From assembly GCF_030123065.1 (NCBI RefSeq), contig NZ_CP126093.1, positions 4,408,001 to 4,472,000 of the forward strand: a stretch of DNA of 64,000 nt. Direction: 5' to 3'. The position numbers and the translations under genes are program-made. Source of the DNA: Neobacillus sp. DY30 (GTDB taxonomy: Bacteria; Bacillota; Bacilli; Bacillales; Cytobacillaceae). The notes beneath the pieces are model-generated. The model was given only the letters and a program-made list of their open reading frames with translations, searched no databases and had not been told where the DNA came from. This document shows, piece by piece, positions 1-9,108 of the stretch (positions are counted from its first letter, which is position 1; every line of letters starts with the position of its first letter).

Positions 1-112
1 TCACTATTAAGGCATGCGCGATATATTGTTTAGCTTAAATTTATTTAAATTTGATTATAAAATATTGGGTTTCTCTACGTTTAAATTACGCAGACGTTTT
101 TCTTAGTAATAT

Positions 113-247
113 TCATGTTAAATTTAATAAATTATCAAGCTCTTGACTAAGATTAATGGTTTCTTCAGCAGTAAATCCTTTAGTCATTCCGACTGAAATC
201 ATTTTTTTTCTAAGCTTTTCAATGCGTTTAATTAAATCTTTATTCAC
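113..247 (-). CDS. Spo0E-like aspartyl-phosphate phosphatase, 44 aa
   Basis: A short reading frame starts at a GTG preceded by an AAGGGG ribosome site nine bases upstream. The product is a two-helix-sized peptide with an N-terminal basic helix (KDLIKRIEKLRKKM) and the SQELD signature of the Spo0E family near its end. Family members dephosphorylate Spo0A~P and so delay sporulation. Size and motif support family membership; the actual target is inferred. It sits downstream of the fructanase gene beyond a terminator, so it is probably transcribed alone. Confidence 0.75.
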   Translation of the reverse strand: MNKDLIKRIEKLRKKMISVGMTKGFTAEETINLSQELDNLLNLT

Positions 248-345
248 AAATATACGCCCCTTATCAAAATTAATAAATGATTTTACCAAGTGAAAGCAAA
301 TGCAATAAAAAGGTTTTTATTAGAATTTGTCGGCTGCTTGAAATA

Positions 346-387
346 AAAAGCCTCCAAATATTATTAGTTATTATTTGAAGGCTTTAA
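346..387 (-). terminator. Rho-independent terminator after the fructanase gene
   Basis: An inverted repeat pairs AAAGCCT-CAAATA with its complement around a short AT loop. Read on the minus strand it ends in a TTTTTATTT tract, so it should end the fructan operon; it has T residues on the other side too. Confidence 0.8.
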
Positions 388-429
388 AAAATAATAGGTT
401 AATACTGCTTACGTTTTAAAGATTTCTAC

Positions 430-3400
430 TTAAGGCTTTTCTTCAATTTGAACTGGAACATTTACATCATCTAAATTAATGTGGCCCCAGCCACCAATAT
501 GCTTATCGACTACTTGAATATAGAGGTTTTTACCTTTATATTCTGATGCATCCCAAAAGACACGCCGATAGGCTTCACCATTATGACCAGTGGCTTTCAT
601 TAGAATTTCATTTGTTTCTGCATCGACAAGAGCAACATAGAGAAGCTGCTCATCTGCCCCTCCGGAGGTTAAGAAATCAATTTGACCATCCCCCCCAAGC
701 GTAAAGTTTTCAGATTTTAATATACCTGTAGCTGAATCTCCACCCTGATCAGGGTTAAAGCCCCATAGATGGTACCTATTTGGGTCTATCGAAGTTGTTG
801 CCTGCCCGAATGGACCACCCCAGCCCCAATCGATTTTATTTGTAACATGATTATCTGTGAATGTATTTCCTTCCACAATGGTCCAGCCTGACAAATCACC
901 TGTTTGAAAATCATGATTTGTTAATTCACCATGTGGAATTTCTTCCTGTTCGGATTCATCCCCATAATACGCTGGGACAACGTCGTCACTATAAGCTGAG
1001 CTCATCTCATTTACTTTCATCGATACAATTTTAGCTGTTCCATTTTGACTCCACAGTTCAATTCCTAAAGCATCCGCTCTCGTTGGATATGCTCTTGTGG
1101 TGATGCTTTTTTCGCCATTAGCATAGGCTTCAATCATGGATCTGTCTAGGAAGATATGAAGCTTTAAATTTTCCCCATCTAAAGAAAGGGTTCCGGCACT
1201 GCTTGTTTTAGCGATGTCAGGATCTAAACTCATTTTAGAAGCATCTACACCAAATTGTTCGGATGATTCATCAAAATATAAGTTTACTTCTTCTGATGAA
1301 TCGGACGATTGACGTACTTTAATACCATACTTTTCATCCGAATTCGCTTTAATCTCAAGTGTAATTTCTAGCATATCACCTTTGATTTTCGCTAAACGCT
1401 TATTCGCTTTTGATATCGTTGAGTTTTTAATATTAATAATTTTTTCACCACGAAGCGTCTCTAATTCCTTAATCGGTTCAACTCCGAGCTCACCATTATC
1501 CAGCAAAGACAATTCTAAAGGTAAACCAGCGTTATGTGCCCATCCGGCATCATAATGCTGCGCATCCGTTCTTCTGTCTTGAGCAATGCTAAAAAGAATA
1601 GAACGTCCTTGTTCATCAATCATCCCACTAGGTCCTGTAAAGTGTTCACCATAATCAAATAACTTAGGCTCCTCATGATCCGGGATAAATTTATTGTTTA
1701 CTTTGTCCCATGAACCAACCCAATGGAATACATATTTTACGTTATGTTCACTATAGCTTTTGAACCAAGGATTGATAAAGAAGGCATACTTCTGTTCGCC
1801 ATTACCATCTTTGCCAATCGGAAGGAACACCGGCAATTCCCATACATCACCTGTTTTCGGATTCGCCTTGGAATCTCCAGTAAAGAAAGGACCGACATAC
1901 TCCCAATTTTCCAAGTTCTTTGATTTGTAAAGTAACGCTGTCCCACCAACATTCTCAATACCAGAACCCACTATTTGATACCAAGTATCTCCGTCCTGCC
2001 AAACAAACGGATCACGGAATTGACCATACATGACTTTCCCTTCCTCAGCTGGTAAATCAGGCTGTTGGACTGTGACAGGTTTATCTAGCATTTCCCACTT
2101 TTTCAGCATTGGATCTGTTACATCAACAGGCTTAGCTAAGCCTGTCATTTGATTCGGAGTCTTGCTATCATCTCCTGCGGTAAAAAATAATGCCGGATCA
2201 CCATTTTTATCAAAAGTTGCCGAACCTGACCATACACCATCTGGTGAAACACCTGAAGGTGCTAAAGCAACAGGTGCATCTTCCCAATGAACCATGTCAT
2301 CACTTACGGCGTGACCCCAATGGATCTGGTGCCAATATGGCCCCTGTGGATTATGCTGATAAAAAATATGATATTTTCCATTGAAATAAAATGGAGCATG
2401 TGGCTCATTCATCCAATGACCTGGTGAAATAAAATGATATTGTGGTCGATAACGATCTCCATCATACACACTTCGATCGAACGATAAATCTGGACTAGGC
2501 AATTGACTATTTTCAAAGCTGTCAATTACTTGAGAATAATTCGTTTTAATTTCTTCATCAGATAATGCTTTATTATAGATTTTTAATTCATCGATCATGC
2601 CGTTAAACATATTAGCCGTGAACGCACTTATTACAGCAGCTGTATTGTGTTTTCCGATTAAAAGATCGTTATCAGAAGCGGTAATCGTTGCATTTCGCGG
2701 AGTATCCACTTCTCCAGCTAGTTCACCATTTAAAAACAATTTCATCTTTTTCGTGTCTTGATCAAAAGTGGCAGCAATATAAGACCATTGATCTTTTTCA
2801 AGGATTTTATCTTCTTTTGCCCACACTTCTTTCCATTCTCCGTTGAGACCTGCTTGAAAGGACCATTTACCATGTCGGCCCATTCCTAAAATAAAGCCTT
2901 CCCCGCGTGCTTTGTTATGCTGATTAACAATCGCAGAAAGCTGACCTAAATCTCCCCATTCATAGGAACGCGGTGCCACCCAAGCTTCAATTGTAATGGC
3001 CTCACTAGGCTGGGCCGATTTTTTTACAGACTGCTTCATATAGGTAGAATACCCATCAAATAAAAGCGCATTATTGACAACCCCTTTCCTCCAAAGAGGA
3101 TCGGTAGATGGCTTAAACTTTGCATCATTAAAGACATATTCGACCTTTAAATTTTCATTTTTAACTGTATCAAGAGCGGTATTCCCTTCATTTTCGTCAA
3201 ATTTCAAATGACTTAGAATTCCACGGCTTTTTACTTGAAAATCATCGAGGTTTAAATGGCCAAATCCTCCAGGATGTTGGTCAACTACTTTAATAAAGAC
3301 CTGTTCCCCTAAATAGTCTGCAGCATTCCAAGTAACACGATTGTAAGCCTCAGATTCCGGTCCTGTCGCCTTAAATAACTCCTTACCATCCGAGGCACGG

Positions 3401-5835
3401 ACGAGCGCAACATATAAGTCGTATTTTGTTCCGCCATCCATTTCATCACCTCCTCCTAAAAGGAACGAGATTTCTCCATTACCCGATAGAGTAAAGGTGT
3501 TGGATGTTAAACTTCCCGTTCTTCTATCTGTTTCTTCAGGGACGGCACCATGAAAGCCCCATAAATGATAATTTCCTTTATGTCCAAACGGAATTTGAGT
3601 GTCCCAATAGGTTGATTGATCAGTGACAGTTCCATCAAATGCATTTCCTTCCGCTGACCATCCTGTTAGATCTCCAGTTTCAAATCCTGGGTTTATTAGG
3701 TCGTTGGGAACTCTCTCATCTACATTGTAGACATGAAAATCATCGACATTAATATGGCCAAATCCTCCGGAGTGATAGTCGACAACTTTGATATAAAGAG
3801 CTTCACCAATAAACTCTGAGGCATCCCAAGTTATTCTGCGATATTTTTCGGTATTTGCCCCCGTTGCCTTCATTAGTTCCTCGCCGGTGGCTGCATGAAC
3901 AAGGGAAACATACAATGTATTTAGATCTTGTCCTCCTCCGACTAAGAAGTCAATGACTCCGTTCCCCCCAAGGACAAAAGGAGATGACTTCATCATTCCT
4001 GTTCGTAAATCAGACTTGTCGTCGCTAGTCGCCCCTCGGAACCCCCACGCATGATAGGTACCTTGGTGCTCAAACGGACCACCCCAAAATTCACTTATAT
4101 TAGAGACTGGTTCTCTAAACGCGGAGCCTGTAACGGTCCATCCGGATAAATCACCCGTTTCGAAATCAGGATTTTCGATTGTATTCGGAAGGTTATCCAC
4201 ATCTACCTCATCTACATACCTAGTAAAATTTGCTTCTTTCAACGGATAATAGGATAGCGAATTTATCGTTACTTCTCCGTCTTTTGCATATAACTCTATA
4301 TTTTTACTGAATTCGCTTGGGAAGATTTGATTGGTAAATACGGTTGTACCCTCTTCAGCAAATACCTCGACAGATGAGCGGTCAACGAGAAGTTTCATAT
4401 TCAAGATCCCATCTTTTACGGACAAGTTCGTCTGCTGGATAGAAGGGAATCCTGGATGAAAATCTGTCTTACCTGACTGTCTTCGGTCTACAGCCAATTT
4501 GCCTTCTGCGATATTATAGGAAATCGTCGTAGCTTCATTGTCGCTTTTACGGACATGAAATCCTAATTCTTTTGCTGTTGTTTCATTAAGATTAAATTCC
4601 GCCTCAATCTCAAACATTTCAGCTTGAATATCATTTAATAGATTTTCAGAAGTGTATTTTTTATTCTCAATCTTTACTTCATTCGCTGTATCTCGTAAAC
4701 TCGTTAATTCTTCGATTGGCTGTTGTTTTAAAAGAATCCCTTCCTCTTTCTGAACTAACGATAACGCGCGGGGAATGGTGGCAGAACCACGCCAGGTTGA
4801 AGTTGGAATTTGTCCAGCATATTGAGCAGGATTATTCATCCACCCAAGCCATATTCGGCGGCCATCTTCTGGTTGGTTAACGGTATTGCTCCATGTTACA
4901 GCCGCGTAAAAATCAGCCCCGAAGTCTGCCCACTTTAATTCGTCTGTGCTTTCATCAGGAGTAAATGTAGTTCCATTGAAATCTCCAACATAGTAGTGCA
5001 TGCCGGTTCCACCAGTTGGTGTAGGATTGATACTTACCGTTAAAACCCATTTTGAGCCGGTTTGGTTTCCGTTAGCGTCATATACGGGCAGCTCGAATAA
5101 ATCGGGACATTCCCAAAGACCTTGTTCCGCTGCTTTTGGATCGGAAAATTCACTTACCTTTTTCCAATCTAATAGATTACTAGATGAATAAAAATCAATC
5201 CGTTTCCCGCTTGTTATGACAAAGATCCATTGCTTGCTTTGCTCATGCCAAAACACCTTGGGATCACGGAAAACACCTGAACCCCCGCTGCTAGCCTTAA
5301 GATCATTAGGCATGGTTAGAACTGGATTTTGAGAAAGTGTTGTCCAAGTTCTGCCATTGTCCACACTATAGGTAGCGCTTACATGTTGGTTATCACCGCC
5401 AAGTTCACTAGTATAAAGTGCAACCATTGGTGGATTTTCTTTTGTGCCCAAACCAGAGGTATTTTGATAATCCACTACAGCGCTGCCTGACCAAGCAAAA
5501 CCATTTTCATCCGGATAAAGGGCAATGGGGTAATGCTCCCAGTTTACTAAATCTTTACTAATGGCATGCCCCCAATACATCGGTCCCCAAACTTTATCAG
5601 TGGGATTATGCTGATAAAACAAATGATATTCTCCGTTATAATAGACCATTCCATTTGGGTCATTCATCCAGTTCTTAATGGGTGAGAAATGATAGCCTGG
5701 GCGATAGTTTTCGTTATTTTTCACTGGAAGTGCAGCAGCTTTAACACTAGTGAAATACGGTATAAAAGATTGAATCGTCAATATAACAATAATGAACACA
5801 TGGAGAAGTTTGTTCCCCTTTATGATTTGATACAT
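430..5835 (-). CDS. Secreted multidomain fructanase with two GH32 modules, 1801 aa
   Basis: Very large exported glycoside hydrolase likely to degrade levan or inulin outside the cell. Residues 1-34 form a signal peptide. GH32 module 1 spans about 44-540 with WMNDPNG (nucleophile Asp59), RDP at 190-192 and WECPD (acid/base Glu242). Two related GDLSGW/GDLTGW beta-sandwich-like repeats follow (about 553-705 and 713-870), then a LamG-like domain (about 873-1095). GH32 module 2 spans about 1125-1615 with WMNEPHAP in place of WMNDPNG (Glu1144), RDP at 1274-1276 and VWELP (Glu1333). A third repeat lies at 1635-1795. There is no LPXTG anchor. Start: ATG behind AAAGGTGATGG. It is the last gene of the fructan locus. 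The repeats are probably carbohydrate-binding but I cannot name their family. Confidence 0.9.
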   Translation of the reverse strand: MYQIIKGNKLLHVFIIVILTIQSFIPYFTSVKAAALPVKNNENYRPGYHFSPIKNWMNDPNGMVYYNGEYHLFYQHNPTDKVWGPMYWGHAISKDLVNWEHYPIALYPDENGFAWSGSAVVDYQNTSGLGTKENPPMVALYTSELGGDNQHVSATYSVDNGRTWTTLSQNPVLTMPNDLKASSGGSGVFRDPKVFWHEQSKQWIFVITSGKRIDFYSSSNLLDWKKVSEFSDPKAAEQGLWECPDLFELPVYDANGNQTGSKWVLTVSINPTPTGGTGMHYYVGDFNGTTFTPDESTDELKWADFGADFYAAVTWSNTVNQPEDGRRIWLGWMNNPAQYAGQIPTSTWRGSATIPRALSLVQKEEGILLKQQPIEELTSLRDTANEVKIENKKYTSENLLNDIQAEMFEIEAEFNLNETTAKELGFHVRKSDNEATTISYNIAEGKLAVDRRQSGKTDFHPGFPSIQQTNLSVKDGILNMKLLVDRSSVEVFAEEGTTVFTNQIFPSEFSKNIELYAKDGEVTINSLSYYPLKEANFTRYVDEVDVDNLPNTIENPDFETGDLSGWTVTGSAFREPVSNISEFWGGPFEHQGTYHAWGFRGATSDDKSDLRTGMMKSSPFVLGGNGVIDFLVGGGQDLNTLYVSLVHAATGEELMKATGANTEKYRRITWDASEFIGEALYIKVVDYHSGGFGHINVDDFHVYNVDERVPNDLINPGFETGDLTGWSAEGNAFDGTVTDQSTYWDTQIPFGHKGNYHLWGFHGAVPEETDRRTGSLTSNTFTLSGNGEISFLLGGGDEMDGGTKYDLYVALVRASDGKELFKATGPESEAYNRVTWNAADYLGEQVFIKVVDQHPGGFGHLNLDDFQVKSRGILSHLKFDENEGNTALDTVKNENLKVEYVFNDAKFKPSTDPLWRKGVVNNALLFDGYSTYMKQSVKKSAQPSEAITIEAWVAPRSYEWGDLGQLSAIVNQHNKARGEGFILGMGRHGKWSFQAGLNGEWKEVWAKEDKILEKDQWSYIAATFDQDTKKMKLFLNGELAGEVDTPRNATITASDNDLLIGKHNTAAVISAFTANMFNGMIDELKIYNKALSDEEIKTNYSQVIDSFENSQLPSPDLSFDRSVYDGDRYRPQYHFISPGHWMNEPHAPFYFNGKYHIFYQHNPQGPYWHQIHWGHAVSDDMVHWEDAPVALAPSGVSPDGVWSGSATFDKNGDPALFFTAGDDSKTPNQMTGLAKPVDVTDPMLKKWEMLDKPVTVQQPDLPAEEGKVMYGQFRDPFVWQDGDTWYQIVGSGIENVGGTALLYKSKNLENWEYVGPFFTGDSKANPKTGDVWELPVFLPIGKDGNGEQKYAFFINPWFKSYSEHNVKYVFHWVGSWDKVNNKFIPDHEEPKLFDYGEHFTGPSGMIDEQGRSILFSIAQDRRTDAQHYDAGWAHNAGLPLELSLLDNGELGVEPIKELETLRGEKIINIKNSTISKANKRLAKIKGDMLEITLEIKANSDEKYGIKVRQSSDSSEEVNLYFDESSEQFGVDASKMSLDPDIAKTSSAGTLSLDGENLKLHIFLDRSMIEAYANGEKSITTRAYPTRADALGIELWSQNGTAKIVSMKVNEMSSAYSDDVVPAYYGDESEQEEIPHGELTNHDFQTGDLSGWTIVEGNTFTDNHVTNKIDWGWGGPFGQATTSIDPNRYHLWGFNPDQGGDSATGILKSENFTLGGDGQIDFLTSGGADEQLLYVALVDAETNEILMKATGHNGEAYRRVFWDASEYKGKNLYIQVVDKHIGGWGHINLDDVNVPVQIEEKP

Positions 5836-5895
5836 GCCATCACCTTTTTTTGGAAAATTTTCAATACGTTTTGCTCTTTTCTGATGTGCTGAGTA

Positions 5896-6513
5896 TCACA
5901 AATCGCGGTTAAATTTTTTCATGTTAAGGATCTGATTAAACCATATTTGGCAGAGGTAATAAACCGCGTAGGCTGTGAAACTACCGATGAATAAAATCGT
6001 AACGGGATAAAGATAGATTAGAGTGAAACACACTCCCACAATGACCAATAAAAGAATGGTTAAGACTGGATTCATAAGGGAGAAGAAAAAGGCATTCCGA
6101 ATAATGAGTTTCCAGTTTAGTTCAAAATGGACCATAATCGGAAAAAGATAAATGGAAATCGAAAAGAACAACAAAATACCCAAAACTAAGATGATATAAA
6201 GAATAAGTTGAATTATTGAGGATTCTGGCTGAATGAGACGATAATCAAATAACAAGAAAATGCCGATCAAAGTCCAAAGGACCGAAAGAATTGAACTTTG
6301 TTTGAAATTTTCCTTCAACAGTGCAAAGAAATGTTTAAACATACCGTCCGTCTCGTTTTGTAAAATCCGTTTTCGAACAACACCAAACAAGGCTGCAGTA
6401 GCTGGGAAAAAGGTAATTAAGGGAAGCGAAGTAATGAACCATAAGAAATTTAATAGAAATAAGTCTACAACCGTATTCAATGTCTGAAATAATCTGCTAT
6501 TAAAAATTTTCAT
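5896..6513 (-). CDS. YesL-like (DUF624) integral membrane protein
   Basis: A 205-residue protein made almost entirely of hydrophobic helices (about 11-45, 73-95, 99-130, 140-170 and 172-195). It matches the YesL/DUF624 family, which recurs next to LplB/LplC-type oligosaccharide transporters; its molecular role is not established. The start chosen is the ATG eight bases after GGGGG; an upstream in-frame TTG at 6528 overlaps that ribosome site and is less likely. It sits between two GH32 genes in the fructan operon, suggesting a role in uptake or membrane handling of the oligosaccharides. Confidence 0.8.
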   Translation of the reverse strand: MKIFNSRLFQTLNTVVDLFLLNFLWFITSLPLITFFPATAALFGVVRKRILQNETDGMFKHFFALLKENFKQSSILSVLWTLIGIFLLFDYRLIQPESSIIQLILYIILVLGILLFFSISIYLFPIMVHFELNWKLIIRNAFFFSLMNPVLTILLLVIVGVCFTLIYLYPVTILFIGSFTAYAVYYLCQIWFNQILNMKKFNRDL

Positions 6514-6544
6514 TCTTGTATCCCCCAATTACCTTTTCTCTAAT

Positions 6545-8032
6545 TTATCGCCAAATTGATTTTAAAATATATAACTCTAACGAATGCAGCTTAACTTCCC
6601 CATTTTTCACAAAGAGTTCCATTTGTTTATCTTCTTCGTTTGGAAAGATGAGGTCGGTGATTACGGACTCTCCGTCGTTTCCAAATAACTCTATCGAAGA
6701 ACGATCAACAAAGATATGAAATTTTATCATTTTTTGTGATAGTAGAATGCTGGCATGCTTTCCTGCAAAGGAATCGTGGAAAGATGCCTCACCTGATTTT
6801 GTTCGATCTACAAAGAAACTATTGTTTTTAACATCATACCCAATAATCGTCTCTTCCCTGCTATTCTTACAAACTTTAAATCCAAATTCTGTTGCAGAGC
6901 TCATTCCAAACTCTGCAATGATTTCGAATGTATCACTATTTATATTGGATAAAAGATTTACTCCGGGTACGACTATTTCGTTTTGGAATGAAATAGTTTC
7001 AACACGAAGACCTTCTAATTCTCGAATCGGGTTTTGTACAAGACGAACACCTTCTTCGGTTGTCTTTAGTGAAATCACTCTTGGAATCGTCATTGCACTT
7101 CGCCATTCTTTTGTGGGGGTGACATTTGCATAGCGCCAGTTACTCATCCAGCCAAGATAAATCCTTCTCCCGTCTTCGGCTGGAACATCAGACCAACTAA
7201 CCCCCGCATAATTATCACGCCCGTGGTCTATCCATAATACGGTTTCAGGTGATTGTTCATTGACAAAGGATTGACCATCAAATTGACCAATAAAATATTG
7301 TGTTCTAGAGCCTTCCTGTAAGCTAGGATCATCACCTATACTGACTAATAACACCCACTTTTGCTGATTATCATCACCATCAACCGGTAGTTGAAATAGG
7401 TCGGGACACTCCCATACACCATCATGTGATCCATGTCCTTCACCAAACTCACTGGCAAACTCCCATGAAGTTAAATTTTTTGAAGTATACATTCTAATGG
7501 TTTGGCCAGCTGCTAATACCATTACCCAACGATTGGTGTCACGGTGCCAGAACACTTTTGGATCACGAAAGTCTATTATACTTTCCTCTTGAAGAACAGG
7601 GTTTCCCACATATTTCGTCCATGTACGTCCATTATCTTTGCTATAGGCAATACTCTGACGTTGTCTTGGACGATTAGAATCTGGATATGTATCCGCATGT
7701 GTGAAGATGGCTACTAATCCTGATTTCCCGTCAAAGAAGCCGCTAGTGTCATTCCAATCGACGACAGCACTTCCAGAAAATATCATTCCATGCTCATCCG
7801 GTGCCAAACCGATTGGAAGGTGTTCCCAATGAACAAGATCTTTACTTACCGCATGTCCCCAATGCATGGGTCCCCATGTAGTTCCATTTGGATGATATTG
7901 ATAAAACAGATGATATTCTCCCTTATAGAACACCATCCCATTTGGATCATTCATCCAATTACTCTCAGGTGAGAAATGATATTGCGGGCGATATTTTTCA
8001 AGATAATTCTGTTTTTCTATGATATTATTCAT
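6545..8032 (-). CDS. Intracellular GH32 fructosidase (levanase/sucrase type), 495 aa
   Basis: Family 32 hydrolase that should release fructose from imported fructo-oligosaccharides. All three catalytic motifs are intact: WMNDPNG (Asp29), RDP (156-158) and WECPD (Glu208), followed by the beta-sandwich domain from about residue 340 with VDRSSIELF. There is no signal peptide, unlike the large fructanase downstream, so it acts in the cytoplasm on transported substrate. The absence of a PTS in the locus argues for unphosphorylated oligofructosides rather than sucrose-6-phosphate, though that is inference. Confidence 0.88.
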   Translation of the reverse strand: MNNIIEKQNYLEKYRPQYHFSPESNWMNDPNGMVFYKGEYHLFYQYHPNGTTWGPMHWGHAVSKDLVHWEHLPIGLAPDEHGMIFSGSAVVDWNDTSGFFDGKSGLVAIFTHADTYPDSNRPRQRQSIAYSKDNGRTWTKYVGNPVLQEESIIDFRDPKVFWHRDTNRWVMVLAAGQTIRMYTSKNLTSWEFASEFGEGHGSHDGVWECPDLFQLPVDGDDNQQKWVLLVSIGDDPSLQEGSRTQYFIGQFDGQSFVNEQSPETVLWIDHGRDNYAGVSWSDVPAEDGRRIYLGWMSNWRYANVTPTKEWRSAMTIPRVISLKTTEEGVRLVQNPIRELEGLRVETISFQNEIVVPGVNLLSNINSDTFEIIAEFGMSSATEFGFKVCKNSREETIIGYDVKNNSFFVDRTKSGEASFHDSFAGKHASILLSQKMIKFHIFVDRSSIELFGNDGESVITDLIFPNEEDKQMELFVKNGEVKLHSLELYILKSIWR

Positions 8033-8053
8033 ATAATTTCGTTCTTCCTTTCA

Positions 8054-9040
8054 TTAATAGTTCTTCCAAAAGGAATAACTATTATTCTCTTTCAAAAAAT
8101 CAGCCAGTTGTACCCTTGATGGGATACTCGGGATTCCACCTTTCCCTTCTGTTGTAAGTGCTCCCATTGCATTTGCAAACGTAATTATTTCTTCGAAGTC
8201 TGCATGATTTAATAAATCTAACGTTTTATTCATTTTAAGTAGTTTATATAATGCACCTCCAACGAAGGCATCTCCTGCTCCCGTTGTATCCACTACATTT
8301 GCTTTAAATCCCTCTTTGTTGCCAAAAACAGGCTTGTTTCTATAAAAGCAGCCATTCTGTCCTAAGGTAACAAAGATAACGGATGTACCATACTGTTCCT
8401 GTAAAATTTCTGTCCCTTTTATCACATCACGACAACCAGTCAAAAATTCGAGCTCTTCCTCAGACAGTTTCACGATGTCTGCATACTCAAATCCTTTTTT
8501 TATTTGCTGCTTAGCCTCTTCAAGAGATCTCCATAACGGTATACGCAAATTAGGGTCATACGAAATCAATACTTTATGTTTTTTTGCAAATTCTAATGCC
8601 GTAATAGTTGCTGTCGCTGAGGGCTCATTTGTTAATGATAATGATCCAAAATGAAAAATCCGAGATTGTTTTATCGTCTCCTCATTGATTTCATTTTTAT
8701 CCAGCAAAATATCCGCTCCAGGATTTCGGTAAAAACTAAAAGATCGGTCACCTTTCTCGTCTAAATGAACAAAGGCTAAGGTTGTATTTACCGTTTCAGA
8801 GAATAAGAGATTACTAGTATCAATGTTTTGGTCTCGCAGAACAGCCTTCAAAATGTGACCAAATTGGTCATTGCCCACTTTCCCAATAAACGCCGTTTTC
8901 ATATTTAATCGGGATAGTGCAACCAATACATTGGCTGGTGCTCCTCCAGGATTTGTTTCAAATAAGATATTTCCCTGATTAGAATGGCCTGTAGGTGTGA
9001 AATCAATTAATAATTCTCCTAAAGCCGTAACATCATACAT
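8054..9040 (-). CDS. Fructokinase, PfkB/ribokinase family
   Basis: Phosphorylates free fructose so it can enter glycolysis. PfkB features are visible: an N-terminal GELLIDFTP strand, the GGAPANVLVALSRL glycine-rich sugar-binding segment, and the C-terminal TTGAGDAFVGG motif holding the catalytic Asp. Length about 328 residues is normal. The ATG at 9040 is nine bases behind AAAGG; the upstream ATG at 9049 overlaps that site. It follows the binding-protein gene across a strong hairpin and precedes the intracellular GH32 gene, fitting a pathway oligofructan to fructose to fructose-6-phosphate. Confidence 0.88.
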   Translation of the reverse strand: MYDVTALGELLIDFTPTGHSNQGNILFETNPGGAPANVLVALSRLNMKTAFIGKVGNDQFGHILKAVLRDQNIDTSNLLFSETVNTTLAFVHLDEKGDRSFSFYRNPGADILLDKNEINEETIKQSRIFHFGSLSLTNEPSATATITALEFAKKHKVLISYDPNLRIPLWRSLEEAKQQIKKGFEYADIVKLSEEELEFLTGCRDVIKGTEILQEQYGTSVIFVTLGQNGCFYRNKPVFGNKEGFKANVVDTTGAGDAFVGGALYKLLKMNKTLDLLNHADFEEIITFANAMGALTTEGKGGIPSIPSRVQLADFLKENNSYSFWKNY

Positions 9041-9072
9041 ATCAATCATCCTTTTTCTGCTTATTGAAAAGA

Positions 9073-9101
9073 AAAGCCAGACGGGTAGGAAGTCTGGCTT
9101 T
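9073..9101 (-). terminator. Terminator/attenuator between binding protein and fructokinase genes
   Basis: A perfect 10-bp stem (AAAGCCAGAC with its complement) with a 9-base loop is followed on the minus strand by TTTTCTTTTC. Inside an operon such a hairpin commonly keeps the binding-protein message more abundant than downstream genes. Confidence 0.8.
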
Positions 9102-9108
9102 ATAAGAT

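Noticed and set aside
430..9049. A sigma-54 promoter for the fructanase, by analogy with the B. subtilis levanase operon
   Set aside because: No TGGCAC-N5-TTGC element or LevR-like activator was found in this locus.
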